A stretch of DNA of 46,762 nt, from positions 1 to 46,762 of the forward strand of contig DUNX01000050.1 of assembly GCA_012839115.1 (NCBI GenBank). The letters are read 5' to 3'. The position numbers and the translations under genes are program-made. The stretch comes from Bacillota bacterium. Lineage in GTDB: Bacteria > Bacillota > UBA4882 > UBA10575. Shown in pieces: positions 1 to 7,439 of the stretch (the first letter of the stretch is position 1; each line of letters starts with the position of its first letter). Below the pieces are notes generated by a model, which made no database searches, was not told where the DNA came from, and saw nothing but the letters and a program-made list of their open reading frames with translations.

Positions 1-1
1 A

Positions 2-103
2 GGCGGCCGTCAACCCGATGACCGCAGCCGCCAACTGACCGGTTCCGAAGTCCTCACTGCCGAGGTGAGAATTGAGGGAGAAGCGGTTAAATTACCGTAT
101 TAG
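2..103 (+). CDS. C-terminal fragment of an unidentified protein (5' end outside window)
   Basis: The frame entering from the left edge stays open for 33 codons and stops at TAG 101-103. The residues visible are polar, then a short alternating hydrophobic/charged strand ending in VKLPY, as in the last beta strand of a domain. I do not recognise the family. The case for coding is weak: only the open frame and its position upstream of a plausible promoter. It could equally be chance. Confidence 0.35.
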   Translation, partial: GGRQPDDRSRQLTGSEVLTAEVRIEGEAVKLPY

Positions 104-142
104 GACGGTGTCTGGAATTTTGTACAATATTGCCGCAATGGT

Positions 143-171
143 TTGTGGCAATCGCCGGCATAAACTATCAT
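143..171 (+). promoter_or_regulatory. Candidate sigma-A promoter for the PsiE-like gene
   Basis: TTGTGG (143-148), a 17-nt spacer and TATCAT (166-171) on the plus strand. This would give a leader of about 140 nt before the ATG at 317. The leader contains a small hairpin, CTGGAG/CTCCAG, near 205-219. Only spacing and hexamers support this. Confidence 0.35.
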
Positions 172-316
172 ACACGCGCGCATAGCTGCGGTTTTTTATG
201 CCTGGAGATTCTCCAGATAAGGGCGGGATTTTTCTGTTTATTTTATGGCATAATTTCACAGTCTGTGATAAAGTCAAGCTAAACGATGGTATGCTTCTAC
301 CGAGGTTGATCAAAAA

Positions 317-931
317 ATGAGGATTCGCCTACGCTACTTTATTTCACGCTTTCCGAGTTATGCCGAGATCTATATCTCATTGATAATCATGGCCGCAGTT
401 GTAATCGGTTCCATCGGCTTAATCCAAAGCCTGTATGGTGTTTATTTGCACGCGCAGAATATGGAGTTTTTCCAGGATTTTCTCGGCTATGCCATGACTT
501 TGGTTATTGCTATTGAGTTCATTAAGATGCTTTTACGCCATACACCGGGCAGCATTATTGAAGTATTGCTTTTTGCCATGGCGAGGAAGTTGATTATCAC
601 CAAAGAGAACACCCTGGGCTTATTATTGGGGATAATAGCTATTGCGGTCCTCTTCATCATCAGGAAATTCCTCTTTGTTTCCAGAATTACTCCGTGTGAG
701 GGAATAATCCTCGGCGCTGCCACGCCGGTACAAAGAGTTCGCGAGATTACAGGGGTGAACATCCCGGATGTTGCCGAAACCATTGGCGGGTTGGTGGCGT
801 ACGCTGCCAAGCAAGAGAAGAAGAACCTCAGAGAAGATGAGTTATATGAGGTTGGCGGCTTGAAGATGAAGATAACCAGCCTGCGGGACGGGATCATTGA
901 AATGGTGGAAGTGATTGAGGAAAAAGACTAA
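317..931 (+). CDS. PsiE-like membrane protein with C-terminal transporter-associated domain
   Basis: A 204-residue protein. Residues about 20-120 form four hydrophobic segments. The block GYAMTLVIAIEFIKMLL followed by a short loop and a second helix resembles the phosphate-starvation-inducible PsiE family. Residues about 130-200 are soluble: VNIPDVAETIGGLVAY then LREDELYEVGGLKMKI and a closing strand. This matches the small transporter-associated domain that ends CorC/HlyC-type and some channel proteins, where it is thought to bind a ligand or regulate transport. The fusion suggests a regulated membrane protein, but substrate and role are unknown. The ATG at 317 follows GAGGT about 10 nt upstream. 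The gene stands alone and ends at a strong hairpin terminator. Confidence 0.75.
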   Translation: MRIRLRYFISRFPSYAEIYISLIIMAAVVIGSIGLIQSLYGVYLHAQNMEFFQDFLGYAMTLVIAIEFIKMLLRHTPGSIIEVLLFAMARKLIITKENTLGLLLGIIAIAVLFIIRKFLFVSRITPCEGIILGAATPVQRVREITGVNIPDVAETIGGLVAYAAKQEKKNLREDELYEVGGLKMKITSLRDGIIEMVEVIEEKD

Positions 932-956
932 ACACGGGACAAGTACACTGTTTGAA
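930..956 (+). repeat. Dispersed intergenic motif, copy 1
   Basis: AAACACGGGACAAGTACACT followed by GTTTGAA, starting at the last base of the PsiE-like stop codon. It closely resembles the copy at 2181-2212 and more loosely the one at 4364-4395. All three lie between genes. The core reads GGGACA-R-GTACACT with a nearby GTTTGA. Confidence 0.5.
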
Positions 957-1036
957 GATTTCCGTCAAGCAAGGGGGTAATTCGCGCGTTGACGCGTATC
1001 GTTGTTTGGAAATACTTAGTTTCTTTCCGGTAGGAT

Positions 1037-1078
1037 AATGAGGGAGACAAAGCGCACGCCCTGTCTCCCTCATTTTTC
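1037..1078. terminator. Bidirectional intrinsic terminator
   Basis: A perfect 13-bp stem (AATGAGGGAGACA, 1037-1049, with its complement at 1062-1074), a 12-nt loop and a T run on the plus strand. It lies between the convergent PsiE-like and lipoprotein genes and can end transcripts from both. Confidence 0.85.
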
Positions 1079-1094
1079 GCAATTACGGACCAGA

Positions 1095-2072
1095 TTACGG
1101 ACAGACGGCCACCGCGAGGATGCCGCCGTCCTCCTCACCTTCCTCACCATACGCTTCTTCTGCTTCACAGGCGATGATGAGGACCTTGCCCGGTAGAATC
1201 AACAAATTCCATTCTTCATTCGTACCGTCCGGTCCGTCGGCGCCGACCAGATCAGCAGTAAAAGAGATACGCCCGTCCCCGTAATCGGTGACGTCTTCCC
1301 CTGGGATTGGTATGTCCTCTTCATCATGGAGGACAATCTGGTTTATTCCTTCTGCTGTCGCCTCAATCGTGAACGTTCCGTAGTCTCCTTCCCGATCCAA
1401 GAAGTAATAGGAGCCGGCATAATCCGCCGGGTCATAATTACTGCCTTTTCGTACCGATACCACGATGCCGCCGGGTTCGAATTCGTCGTCAGTAGATTCC
1501 CGCCAATATTGGTCCCAGACACTGACCTCGTTACTGAGATAGATGCCGTATCCCAAATTCAAATTTTCTTCATCAGTAAATTCTATGGCATTATATTCAG
1601 TATTATATTCGTAGCTTAAGTCATCCCCGAAAGAACTGGTTATTTTTTTATTCGCCGTGTCGACCGTGGCATCGCCGACTTCGCCCCAGAGATCCGCATA
1701 ATAATATTCCCCGTCGATTTCATCGCCGTAAGGCTCGTCAGGCTCTTTAAGAGCGACGATCAGTTGTCCCTCTACGGCGGTAACCACCATTTGGTTCGGA
1801 ATCATGACAAACAGGTCTTCATCACTGTCTTGATAAACGCCTTCGCTAACCTTTTGAAAACTCAAAGTACCTGACTCACCCGTCACCATGTTCTGAAAAA
1901 ATATGGTATTTTCGGTCATGTTTGCCGTGAGCTGGTAAAAGTCACCCGGAGCACCGCCCCCGGCATAATGGTAGATTTCATCTTCCGTGGTAAGGCCGCC
2001 GCAGCCTGACAAAATACATAAAAGAAGAAAAGCTAAAATATAGTAAGCTATAAAGTAATGTCTACGCCCCAA
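1095..2072 (-). CDS. Orphan lipoprotein of unknown function
   Basis: I place the start at TTG 2072, not further upstream: AGGAGG lies 8 nt before it, and the protein then opens with a classic lipoprotein signal, two Arg, a hydrophobic core and lipobox LSGC with the lipidated Cys at residue 24. This gives 325 residues. The mature part is strongly acidic (many D, E, G, Y) with repeated short blocks such as DLWGEVGDA and GSYYFLDREGDYGTF that look like beta-rich repeats. I recognise no catalytic motif or named family. It probably sits on the outer face of the membrane. The gene is monocistronic, ending at the 1037-1078 terminator. Confidence 0.75.
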   Translation of the reverse strand: MGRRHYFIAYYILAFLLLCILSGCGGLTTEDEIYHYAGGGAPGDFYQLTANMTENTIFFQNMVTGESGTLSFQKVSEGVYQDSDEDLFVMIPNQMVVTAVEGQLIVALKEPDEPYGDEIDGEYYYADLWGEVGDATVDTANKKITSSFGDDLSYEYNTEYNAIEFTDEENLNLGYGIYLSNEVSVWDQYWRESTDDEFEPGGIVVSVRKGSNYDPADYAGSYYFLDREGDYGTFTIEATAEGINQIVLHDEEDIPIPGEDVTDYGDGRISFTADLVGADGPDGTNEEWNLLILPGKVLIIACEAEEAYGEEGEEDGGILAVAVCP

Positions 2073-2180
2073 ATTCAACTCCTCCTTTGATAATTTTGTT
2101 ACTCTCTCAACTAGTAATATAACAGACAAGAGTAAAATAGGGAATTACCCCAAAGGGTGATTATTATCTAAGTAAGGGTC

Positions 2181-2212
2181 AAACACGGGGACAGGTACAC
2201 TGAATGTTTGAA
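2181..2212 (+). repeat. Dispersed intergenic motif, copy 2
   Basis: AAACACGGGGACAGGTACAC then TGAATGTTTGAA, between the lipoprotein and small-protein genes. It matches copy 1 at about 18 of the first 20 positions, with a small insertion before GTTTGAA. Confidence 0.5.
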
Positions 2213-2221
2213 AAAATTTTT

Positions 2222-2434
2222 TTAGTCAATTGCAACCGGCTTTAGATCCTTTTTTTCCTTTTCGGTTGCTTCTTTTTGTAAAAATTCTGCCGTTACCTCG
2301 TTGAGGATAGAGATAAGATCTTTTTCCATCTCTTTGGCAAAGCCTTGCATTTCTCCGGGAAGCAATTCCAGTGAGCCATCGATGGTTTGCAGTTTTAGCC
2401 TAATTAAGTTTTTGATTAGTTCTTTGTTTTTCAT
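2222..2434 (-). CDS. Small hypothetical protein overlapping the end of arsA
   Basis: A 70-residue protein if it begins at ATG 2434 (KNKELIKNL...). An in-frame TTG at 2449 is an alternative. The start lies 35 nt inside the 3' end of the ArsA-like gene, which suggests translational coupling. The sequence is an amphipathic, probably helical peptide with no membrane segment, a central LPGEM turn and a charged KEATEKEKKD tail. I do not recognise it. Context suggests it belongs to the MarR-controlled unit and may partner the ATPase. The ribosome binding site is weak (a G-rich stretch), so coding status is moderate. Confidence 0.55.
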   Translation of the reverse strand: MKNKELIKNLIRLKLQTIDGSLELLPGEMQGFAKEMEKDLISILNEVTAEFLQKEATEKEKKDLKPVAID

Positions 2435-3602
2435 CGTCACGGCCCCCAAATCGTATTCTCAGAGTTTCTTCGGCAAACCTGGCTCCTTTTATCTGATAAT
2501 TCAGGAGCGTTCGCGGGAGAATAAGATGCCTTTTATAATTACCGGCCCTAACAATTAGCTCATCACTCTTCTGGTTTAAGCTCAGTTCCTCTTTATTGAC
2601 AAAAGGCATGTATATGGATAAAAGATACCCGTCTTCATCCTTGGTGACCTGTTGGGTTTGGGCATCGTAATAGATTCCGGCCGGGGGTGTATCCTTGAAG
2701 AGTTCCTCTCCCATCCGGGTAAGCATATCCAGGCCGACAATTTCTTCGGTATAGAGCGGTACTTCAAAGATGGGAACCGGATAAAAACTTTCTTCAATCA
2801 TTTTCCGGTATTTTCCATGAATCTCTTTCCAGGTTTTGAAATAGTCGTCTTTAACTTGTGCCGGGATCACCCGGTTAATGATTATTGCATCCACATTATA
2901 GTTATACAGATTCAGATAGGTAAAGCTCCTCTGAGCTTCTTTGACCACCATCTTTTCGGGGTTAACCACCACCCGTACGCTGGTAATTTCGCGGTTGGAA
3001 AGAATCTCCCTTACTTCGTCCAATTGACGGTAGATTCGTTCCAGTTCACCCATTACTCCATCGGAGGGCATGGGGAGACCCAATAAAGGTTCGATTACGG
3101 GCTTGGTGACCTTAATCGCCTTTCTTTTTAGGGGGAACAGTTTTTCCATCCACCAGCGAAGCATATCGGGAAAACTCAATAAAGCCAGTGTTTCTCCAGT
3201 AGGGGCGCAGTCAATAATGATTACGTCAAAGGCTTTTTCCTTGCAATACCCCAGGATTCTCAGAAGACTTAACAAATCTTCAATTCCAGGCAGGATTGTT
3301 AATTCTTCGGTAGTGATATCCTTAATTGTCTTTGCGGTAAGGAGATCGGTTACATATTGTTGGACTTTTTTCCAGCCTTTCTCCGCTTCGCGAATGGTCT
3401 CGATCTCTTGCGCCCAAAGATTTTCCTTTAACTTCATGGGTTCCGGGGAGAGCTTGAGATCAAAACAGTCCCCCAGACTATGGGCAGCATCGGCACTGAT
3501 TACGAGGGTCTTTAGTCCTTGTTTCGCACTTTCCACGGCGGTGGCTGCGGCAATACTGGTTTTGCCAACACCGCCTTTTCCGGTATAGAGAATGATCCTC
3601 AT
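2400..3602 (-). CDS. ArsA/Get3-family ATPase
   Basis: A 400-residue protein with the deviant Walker A motif GKGGVGKT at residues 8-15, the switch motif DAAHSLGD near residue 40 and DCAPTGETL, all diagnostic of the ArsA/Get3 branch of the SIMIBI NTPases. The last 80 or so residues form a separate beta-rich module like the HSP20-type domain at the end of many bacterial ArsA homologues. Eukaryotic Get3 targets tail-anchored membrane proteins and ArsA drives arsenite export. The bacterial single-domain forms have no settled role, and no arsB, arsC or arsR lies nearby, so arsenic resistance is not supported. A 25-bp dyad 30 bp upstream, shared with marR, points to MarR control. Confidence 0.85.
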   Translation of the reverse strand: MRIILYTGKGGVGKTSIAAATAVESAKQGLKTLVISADAAHSLGDCFDLKLSPEPMKLKENLWAQEIETIREAEKGWKKVQQYVTDLLTAKTIKDITTEELTILPGIEDLLSLLRILGYCKEKAFDVIIIDCAPTGETLALLSFPDMLRWWMEKLFPLKRKAIKVTKPVIEPLLGLPMPSDGVMGELERIYRQLDEVREILSNREITSVRVVVNPEKMVVKEAQRSFTYLNLYNYNVDAIIINRVIPAQVKDDYFKTWKEIHGKYRKMIEESFYPVPIFEVPLYTEEIVGLDMLTRMGEELFKDTPPAGIYYDAQTQQVTKDEDGYLLSIYMPFVNKEELSLNQKSDELIVRAGNYKRHLILPRTLLNYQIKGARFAEETLRIRFGGRDDEKQRTNQKLN

Positions 3603-3631
3603 CTGGCTTGCCCCCTTAAATTTTGTTTAAT

Positions 3632-3656
3632 AAATATTTCTATAGTCGAAATATTT
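3632..3656. promoter_or_regulatory. Predicted MarR operator upstream of the ArsA-like gene
   Basis: A perfect inverted repeat: arms AAATATTTC and GAAATATTT separated by 7 nt, 25 bp in all, 30 bp upstream of the ATG. The site in front of marR (4293-4317) has the same length and matches it at 21 of 25 positions. I infer binding by the adjacent MarR protein. Confidence 0.75.
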
Positions 3657-3695
3657 GTTTTATAAAAAACCCGGGGTCTCGTAAGAGGACTTCCA

Positions 3696-3784
3696 GGTAT
3701 ATCCTGAGGTATATCCGAACAGTATGCCTGGCGTACCGGCGAGGACTACCGCCCCGCGGGGCAGGCAACAGGCATGGGCGGTAG
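3696..3784. other. marR-arsA spacer with a direct repeat and a GC-rich hairpin
   Basis: Two 9-bp direct repeats GGTATATCC (3696-3704 and 3708-3716) are followed by a 9-bp stem CTACCGCCC/GGGCGGTAG (3746-3754 with 3776-3784). An inner CCCCGCGGGG palindrome is an alternative fold. The hairpin sits just beyond the marR stop and may end marR transcripts, though no T run follows on the minus strand. Confidence 0.4.
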
Positions 3785-3794
3785 AGGCGGCAGC

Positions 3795-4277
3795 CTATTC
3801 GATCTTGATTTTTTTGATCATGGTAGTCCCGGGTTTATTTTCTTGCTCTTCCCTGGTTACCTTGTTGAGGGTCCCGATTATTTTGATAAAGATTTTTCCC
3901 AGCAGCTTTTTTTCTTCTTCATTTAGAGACTCTGTAACCGCCCGGTAATAATGGAAGGTCACCTCCTTTATCTCATTTATAAGGTTTTTTCCTTTATCCG
4001 TCGGAGTAACTACGACGATTCTTCGGTCTGCTTCACTTCGCTTCCTCTGGAGATAACCTTTTTTCACCAATCTCTCGACAATGCCTGTGGCGGTACTCAT
4101 GGGAACATTTATGTATTCAGCAATCCGGCTCATGATTATTTCTTCATATCTATCGACAAACAGCAACGCAAGGAGTTCCGACTTGGAAAAGGATAGATCA
4201 AGGTCAATCCAGTCTTGCGGGTAGAGGAGTTTTTTTAGGTTATCCAAAAGCAGGTCGTAAAAACCTTCAAAGTTCAT
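3795..4277 (-). CDS. MarR-family transcriptional regulator
   Basis: A 160-residue protein with the MarR winged-helix plan: N-terminal dimerisation helices, a DNA-binding region around residues 45-105 (ELLALLFVDRYEEIIMSRIAEYI, then STATGIVERLVKKGYLQR) and the wing signature RSEADRRIVVVTPTDKG. MarR proteins usually bind as dimers to AT-rich palindromes and release DNA on ligand binding. The gene has a near-consensus promoter (4325-4353) with a 25-bp palindrome just downstream, so it probably represses itself. A nearly identical palindrome precedes the ArsA-like gene. The inducer is unknown. The basic C-terminal tail (MIKKIKIE) is short and unremarkable. Confidence 0.85.
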   Translation of the reverse strand: MNFEGFYDLLLDNLKKLLYPQDWIDLDLSFSKSELLALLFVDRYEEIIMSRIAEYINVPMSTATGIVERLVKKGYLQRKRSEADRRIVVVTPTDKGKNLINEIKEVTFHYYRAVTESLNEEEKKLLGKIFIKIIGTLNKVTREEQENKPGTTMIKKIKIE

Positions 4278-4292
4278 ATTAATTTCTCTCCC

Positions 4293-4317
4293 GAATATTT
4301 TTATATTCGAAATATTC
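4293..4317. promoter_or_regulatory. Predicted MarR auto-operator
   Basis: Inverted repeat arms GAATATTT and AAATATTC spaced by 9 nt (25 bp), between the marR promoter and its ATG and covering roughly +1 to +25. The minus-strand core AATATTTCGA and the flanking AAATATT are shared with the site at 3632-3656. A repressor bound here would block transcription start. Confidence 0.75.
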
Positions 4318-4324
4318 TAAGATG

Positions 4325-4353
4325 ATAGTATCATTGTTTTTTCCTTCTGTCAA
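4325..4353 (-). promoter_or_regulatory. Sigma-A promoter of marR
   Basis: On the minus strand: TTGACA (perfect -35), a 17-nt spacer and TACTAT (5 of 6 for -10). The start would fall near 4318, at the edge of the operator. Confidence 0.75.
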
Positions 4354-4363
4354 GAGGTAAAGA

Positions 4364-4395
4364 AGGGGCAAGTACAGTATTTCTTCCTGTTTGAC
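4364..4395 (+). repeat. Dispersed intergenic motif, degenerate copy 3
   Basis: AGGGGCAAGTACAGTATTTC followed shortly by CTGTTTGA. It keeps the GGGGCAAGTACA core and the GTTTGA element of the copies at 930 and 2181 but is more diverged. It lies upstream of the marR promoter. Confidence 0.3.
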
Positions 4396-4541
4396 CGGGA
4401 GAGAAGAAAGCAGGCGCGGGCGGGTGGGGCAACGCTTGTTCTATGCGGTTACCTGCCAGAATAGTATAGTAAAAAAAGCGATGGAAGGCGTGAATAATCG
4501 TTTGGCAAGGAAAATTTCGGTCTATGAAGGAGGGGTGAGCG

Positions 4542-4733
4542 GTGGCGAGAAGAGTGTTTAGTGTTTTGGCGGGTTTAGCGGCGGGTGCTGTTTACAGCTT
4601 AGGCTTTATTGGCGCGGCAGTTTACTTAATTCCCCAGGCCACTTCTATTGGCGAAGGGGTCATAGGAGTTCTTAAGGCAATAATCTGGCCGGTTTTTTTG
4701 GTCTACGAATTGCTTGGCTTTTTGGGTGTATGA
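4542..4733 (+). CDS. Small two-segment membrane protein
   Basis: A 63-residue protein from GTG 4542, preceded by AAGGAGG 8 nt upstream, which strongly supports translation. After MARR come two hydrophobic stretches (about residues 6-30 and 41-63) separated by a short polar turn, PQATSIGEG. The N-terminal positive charges suggest an N-in orientation. I do not recognise the family. It stands alone, between the divergent marR promoter region and the 3' end of spoVR. Confidence 0.65.
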   Translation: MARRVFSVLAGLAAGAVYSLGFIGAAVYLIPQATSIGEGVIGVLKAIIWPVFLVYELLGFLGV

Positions 4734-4839
4734 TTGTATTTTATTGTTGATAACAGGAGGATGGGGAGGGCGGGTTTTCATTTTTAACCATATATATAGT
4801 TCGCATCCATAATACCGGCAAAAGGTTAGGCCTTTGTTA

Positions 4840-4864
4840 TAAAAAAATATCCTTATAAAAGGAT
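4840..4864 (-). terminator. Intrinsic terminator of the prkA-yhbH-spoVR operon
   Basis: On the minus strand, a stem ATCCTT/AAGGAT with a 4-nt loop runs into A followed by seven T. The stem overlaps the spoVR stop codon. Confidence 0.7.
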
Positions 4865-6241
4865 AGAAAGGTTGGATTTTTCGTCACAGTGGATGATCCG
4901 TTCCTCCTTATTGAAACTGGTTTTCAGGGTCACTTTCCCCTTCCAGAGGCCGGCACAATAACGCAGGGTTTCTGTGGCGTAGTTCATTTCCAGGTCACGG
5001 CCGTCGTATTCGTGTTCCAGTAGAAGGTGGTGGTCAAGGGGGCGGTATTCCACGATCCGGATGACGGGGATGGCGCCAAGACCGGTGTTCTTCACCAGCT
5101 GGTTGCGAATGGATTTCCAGCCTTCTTCATCGGCGATCTCTTTGACGATGTATTCGTCTCTTTTTTTCATGTATTCGAAGAGCTCCAGTTCCTTACATAT
5201 CTCCAGGTTCAGGTAACGGCGGAGAAAGGACTCGTCTTTTTCAACCTCCCGGGCTTCAAAGATCTTTTTTTTGCCCTCTTTTTCATGGAGATAGTTGAAG
5301 ATAACGAACCCTATATGGTAAGGGTTAAGACCACCGGGGTTGGGGCGGATTACCTGGTTATGGTATTTATAAAATTCCCAGCGTAACGTCTCCGGGAGGT
5401 CAAGCCGGGAGAGGAGTGCATAATGCCAGAAGCTGGCCCAGCCCTCATTCATGATCTTGGTTTCGATCTGGGGTAGAAAGTAGGCGGTCTCTTCCCGGAC
5501 AATGTTAATAATATCTTTTTCCCACTCTTCAAGGTCGCCGTATTCTGTGATAAACCAGAGGATCTCTTCTTCCGGCTGCGGGGGGATCCGGCGTTTCACC
5601 CCGGCTGTCCCGGCGGTATCCCCCGGCGCGCGCGCTTCCTCCAGCAGGGGATGTTCCGGGATTTTTTCCTGCTCGGACCGGTACTTTCGCCGGTAGTATT
5701 CTTCATAAGAAAGACGGTCTTCTCCCACCACGCGGTTGATCTGGTAGCGCAGGGCATGGGCGGCGTTAAGGAGTTGTTCCACCCGTTCATAACCGATTGA
5801 GGGGTCGCCTGCGTACTCGCGAACCCGGCGCGCGTGGTTTTTGAAGGTCTCGACCGTTAATTCCGCCCGGGTCCCGGCGGTAAAAAGGCGGTTGTTGCGG
5901 AAAAAATCATTATGCCCGTAGACGTGGGCCATGGTCAGGATCTGCAGGAGCAGGCTGTTTTCCTTCATGAGATAGGCTATGCATGGATTGGCGTTGATCA
6001 CCATCTCATAAGGCAATCCGCTTATATTATACTTATACAAGGTTTTCAGCCGGTCGTAGGCCTTGCCAAAGCTCCAATGGGGGTAATGGGAAGGCATACC
6101 GGTATATGCTTGGTAACAGAGCATATCCTCAAAATCACAGAGCTCGAATTCTTGCGTGTAGAAATTCAGCCCTTCCTCTCGGGCCAACTCTTCGATTCTC
6201 TCACCCCAGGCGGCCAGTTCCGCCAAGGTATAACCGGACAT
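4853..6241 (-). CDS. spoVR: SpoVR-family protein
   Basis: A 462-residue protein, typical for the family. The N-terminal half carries the SpoVR hallmarks: REEGLNFYTQEFELCD, the segment YQAYTGMPSHYPHWSFGKAY, NPCIAYLMKENS and HVYGHNDFF. The middle has MNEGWASFWHYALL, and the C-terminal third is the less conserved domain. In Bacillus subtilis SpoVR affects spore cortex formation; its biochemical activity is unknown. It is the last gene of a prkA-yhbH-spoVR operon, 22 nt after yhbH, with its own AAGGAG. Conserved clustering with a kinase and a von Willebrand-type protein argues for one shared process. The operon ends at an intrinsic terminator overlapping this stop. Confidence 0.9.
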   Translation of the reverse strand: MSGYTLAELAAWGERIEELAREEGLNFYTQEFELCDFEDMLCYQAYTGMPSHYPHWSFGKAYDRLKTLYKYNISGLPYEMVINANPCIAYLMKENSLLLQILTMAHVYGHNDFFRNNRLFTAGTRAELTVETFKNHARRVREYAGDPSIGYERVEQLLNAAHALRYQINRVVGEDRLSYEEYYRRKYRSEQEKIPEHPLLEEARAPGDTAGTAGVKRRIPPQPEEEILWFITEYGDLEEWEKDIINIVREETAYFLPQIETKIMNEGWASFWHYALLSRLDLPETLRWEFYKYHNQVIRPNPGGLNPYHIGFVIFNYLHEKEGKKKIFEAREVEKDESFLRRYLNLEICKELELFEYMKKRDEYIVKEIADEEGWKSIRNQLVKNTGLGAIPVIRIVEYRPLDHHLLLEHEYDGRDLEMNYATETLRYCAGLWKGKVTLKTSFNKEERIIHCDEKSNLSILL

Positions 6242-6263
6242 TTTCCCAGCTCCTTTTCCCGGT

Positions 6264-7439
6264 TTACTCCTCCAGCCGTTCCTCCAGGGTGAGCAGTTTC
6301 TTCATGGCGGGAAAGAGGTCTTCTTTATCGGTGATTTTGACCATGGCAAAATTCTTTTCCGCCAGTGTATCCTGGAAGAGGCGGCTGATGGGACTTGTTA
6401 TGTGAAAACCGTCGGGGTCAATTTCGCCGTAGCCAAAAAGATTACAAACTTCACAGAGCTCTTTGACGGCGGCCAAGGCCAGCTCATTGTCTTCGCTCCA
6501 GTTGTCCCCGTCACTGGTGTGAAAGGCGTAAATATTCCAGACCGCCGGGTTGAACCTTTCTTCAATGATCTCCAGGGCCTTCCGGTAGCCGCTACTGATG
6601 AAAGTGCCGCCCGATTCAACCCGGTGGAAAAACTCCTCTTCCCTGACTTCCCGGGCGGTAGTGGTATGGGCGACAAAGACCACTTCCACTTCGGTATATT
6701 TCAAACGCAGGTACTGGTAGAGCAGGAAATAGAAACTGCGGGCCAGATATTTTTTGGTATGGTCCATGGAACCCGAGGTGTCCATGATACAGAAGACAAC
6801 GGCATTGGTCTGCCGCCGTTTTTCTTCACGGATATGACGGTACCTGAGGTCTTCTTCATGGAAGGGAAAACGTTCGTCCTTGGTAAACTCCGGATCCGCC
6901 CGGCGCCGGCTCTGCCGGCGTTTGATTTTTTCCATGACCGAGCGCTTTTTTGCCAGGCGGGGCGGAATGCCTTTCGTCCGGTAACCCAGGCGTTTTTGGC
7001 TAACCACCGTTTCTACTTGTGAAAGTTTTTTTCTTTCCATGTAGGGGAGGTTGAGGTCGTCAAAGATATAGTTGACCAGGTCTTCAATGGTGATCTCCGT
7101 TTCGTAGATCTCCTCGCCCTCTTCCGTCCCGGCGCCACCTTGCCCTTGTCCACGGCTGATCAGATCCTTGGCGATAATATCGCCCCGTTTTTCCTTGCCG
7201 GTTCCCGTGCCGACACCCCCATGGTTCCTGCCGTAAATAAACTGGTACTCTTTTAGGCCACGGATCGGGATTTTGATCTTCTTCTCTTTGCTCTGCCCGA
7301 TGATACTCTCTTCGGCCACGATCTCATGGAGGTTTTTCTTGATCGCCTTCTCCACCAACTGGCGGTGGCGCCGCCGGTCTCCGGCCGAACGGTCCTTTCC
7401 CCCGCTGTTGTATTCGCGGAAAACTGCCATCTTCTCCAC
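6264..7439 (-). CDS. yhbH: YhbH/YeaH-family (DUF444) protein
   Basis: A 391-residue protein with the DUF444 architecture: a basic N-terminus (DRRRHRQLVEKAIKKNL), a Gly-rich acidic linker, a conserved middle (LNLPYMERKKLS, then GIPPRLAKKRSV) and a von Willebrand A-like domain with CIMDTSGSM near residue 215, whose DxSGS can form a metal site. The start chosen is GTG 7439, which overlaps the prkA stop by one base and follows GGAAGG; ATG 7430 is possible. YhbH is needed for normal sporulation in Bacillus and is nearly always linked to prkA. It may act as a substrate or adaptor of the PrkA kinase; that is inference. Confidence 0.88.
   Translation of the reverse strand: MEKMAVFREYNSGGKDRSAGDRRRHRQLVEKAIKKNLHEIVAEESIIGQSKEKKIKIPIRGLKEYQFIYGRNHGGVGTGTGKEKRGDIIAKDLISRGQGQGGAGTEEGEEIYETEITIEDLVNYIFDDLNLPYMERKKLSQVETVVSQKRLGYRTKGIPPRLAKKRSVMEKIKRRQSRRRADPEFTKDERFPFHEEDLRYRHIREEKRRQTNAVVFCIMDTSGSMDHTKKYLARSFYFLLYQYLRLKYTEVEVVFVAHTTTAREVREEEFFHRVESGGTFISSGYRKALEIIEERFNPAVWNIYAFHTSDGDNWSEDNELALAAVKELCEVCNLFGYGEIDPDGFHITSPISRLFQDTLAEKNFAMVKITDKEDLFPAMKKLLTLEERLEE

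Noticed and set aside
92-313. Minus-strand frame of 73 codons upstream of the PsiE-like gene
   Set aside because: No ribosome binding site, no recognisable domain, and it overlaps the candidate promoter and leader of the plus-strand gene.
2400-3602. Arsenic resistance operon
   Set aside because: Only an ArsA-type ATPase is present. There is no arsB, arsC, arsD or arsR, and the regulator is MarR-type. The general Get3/ArsA label is safer.
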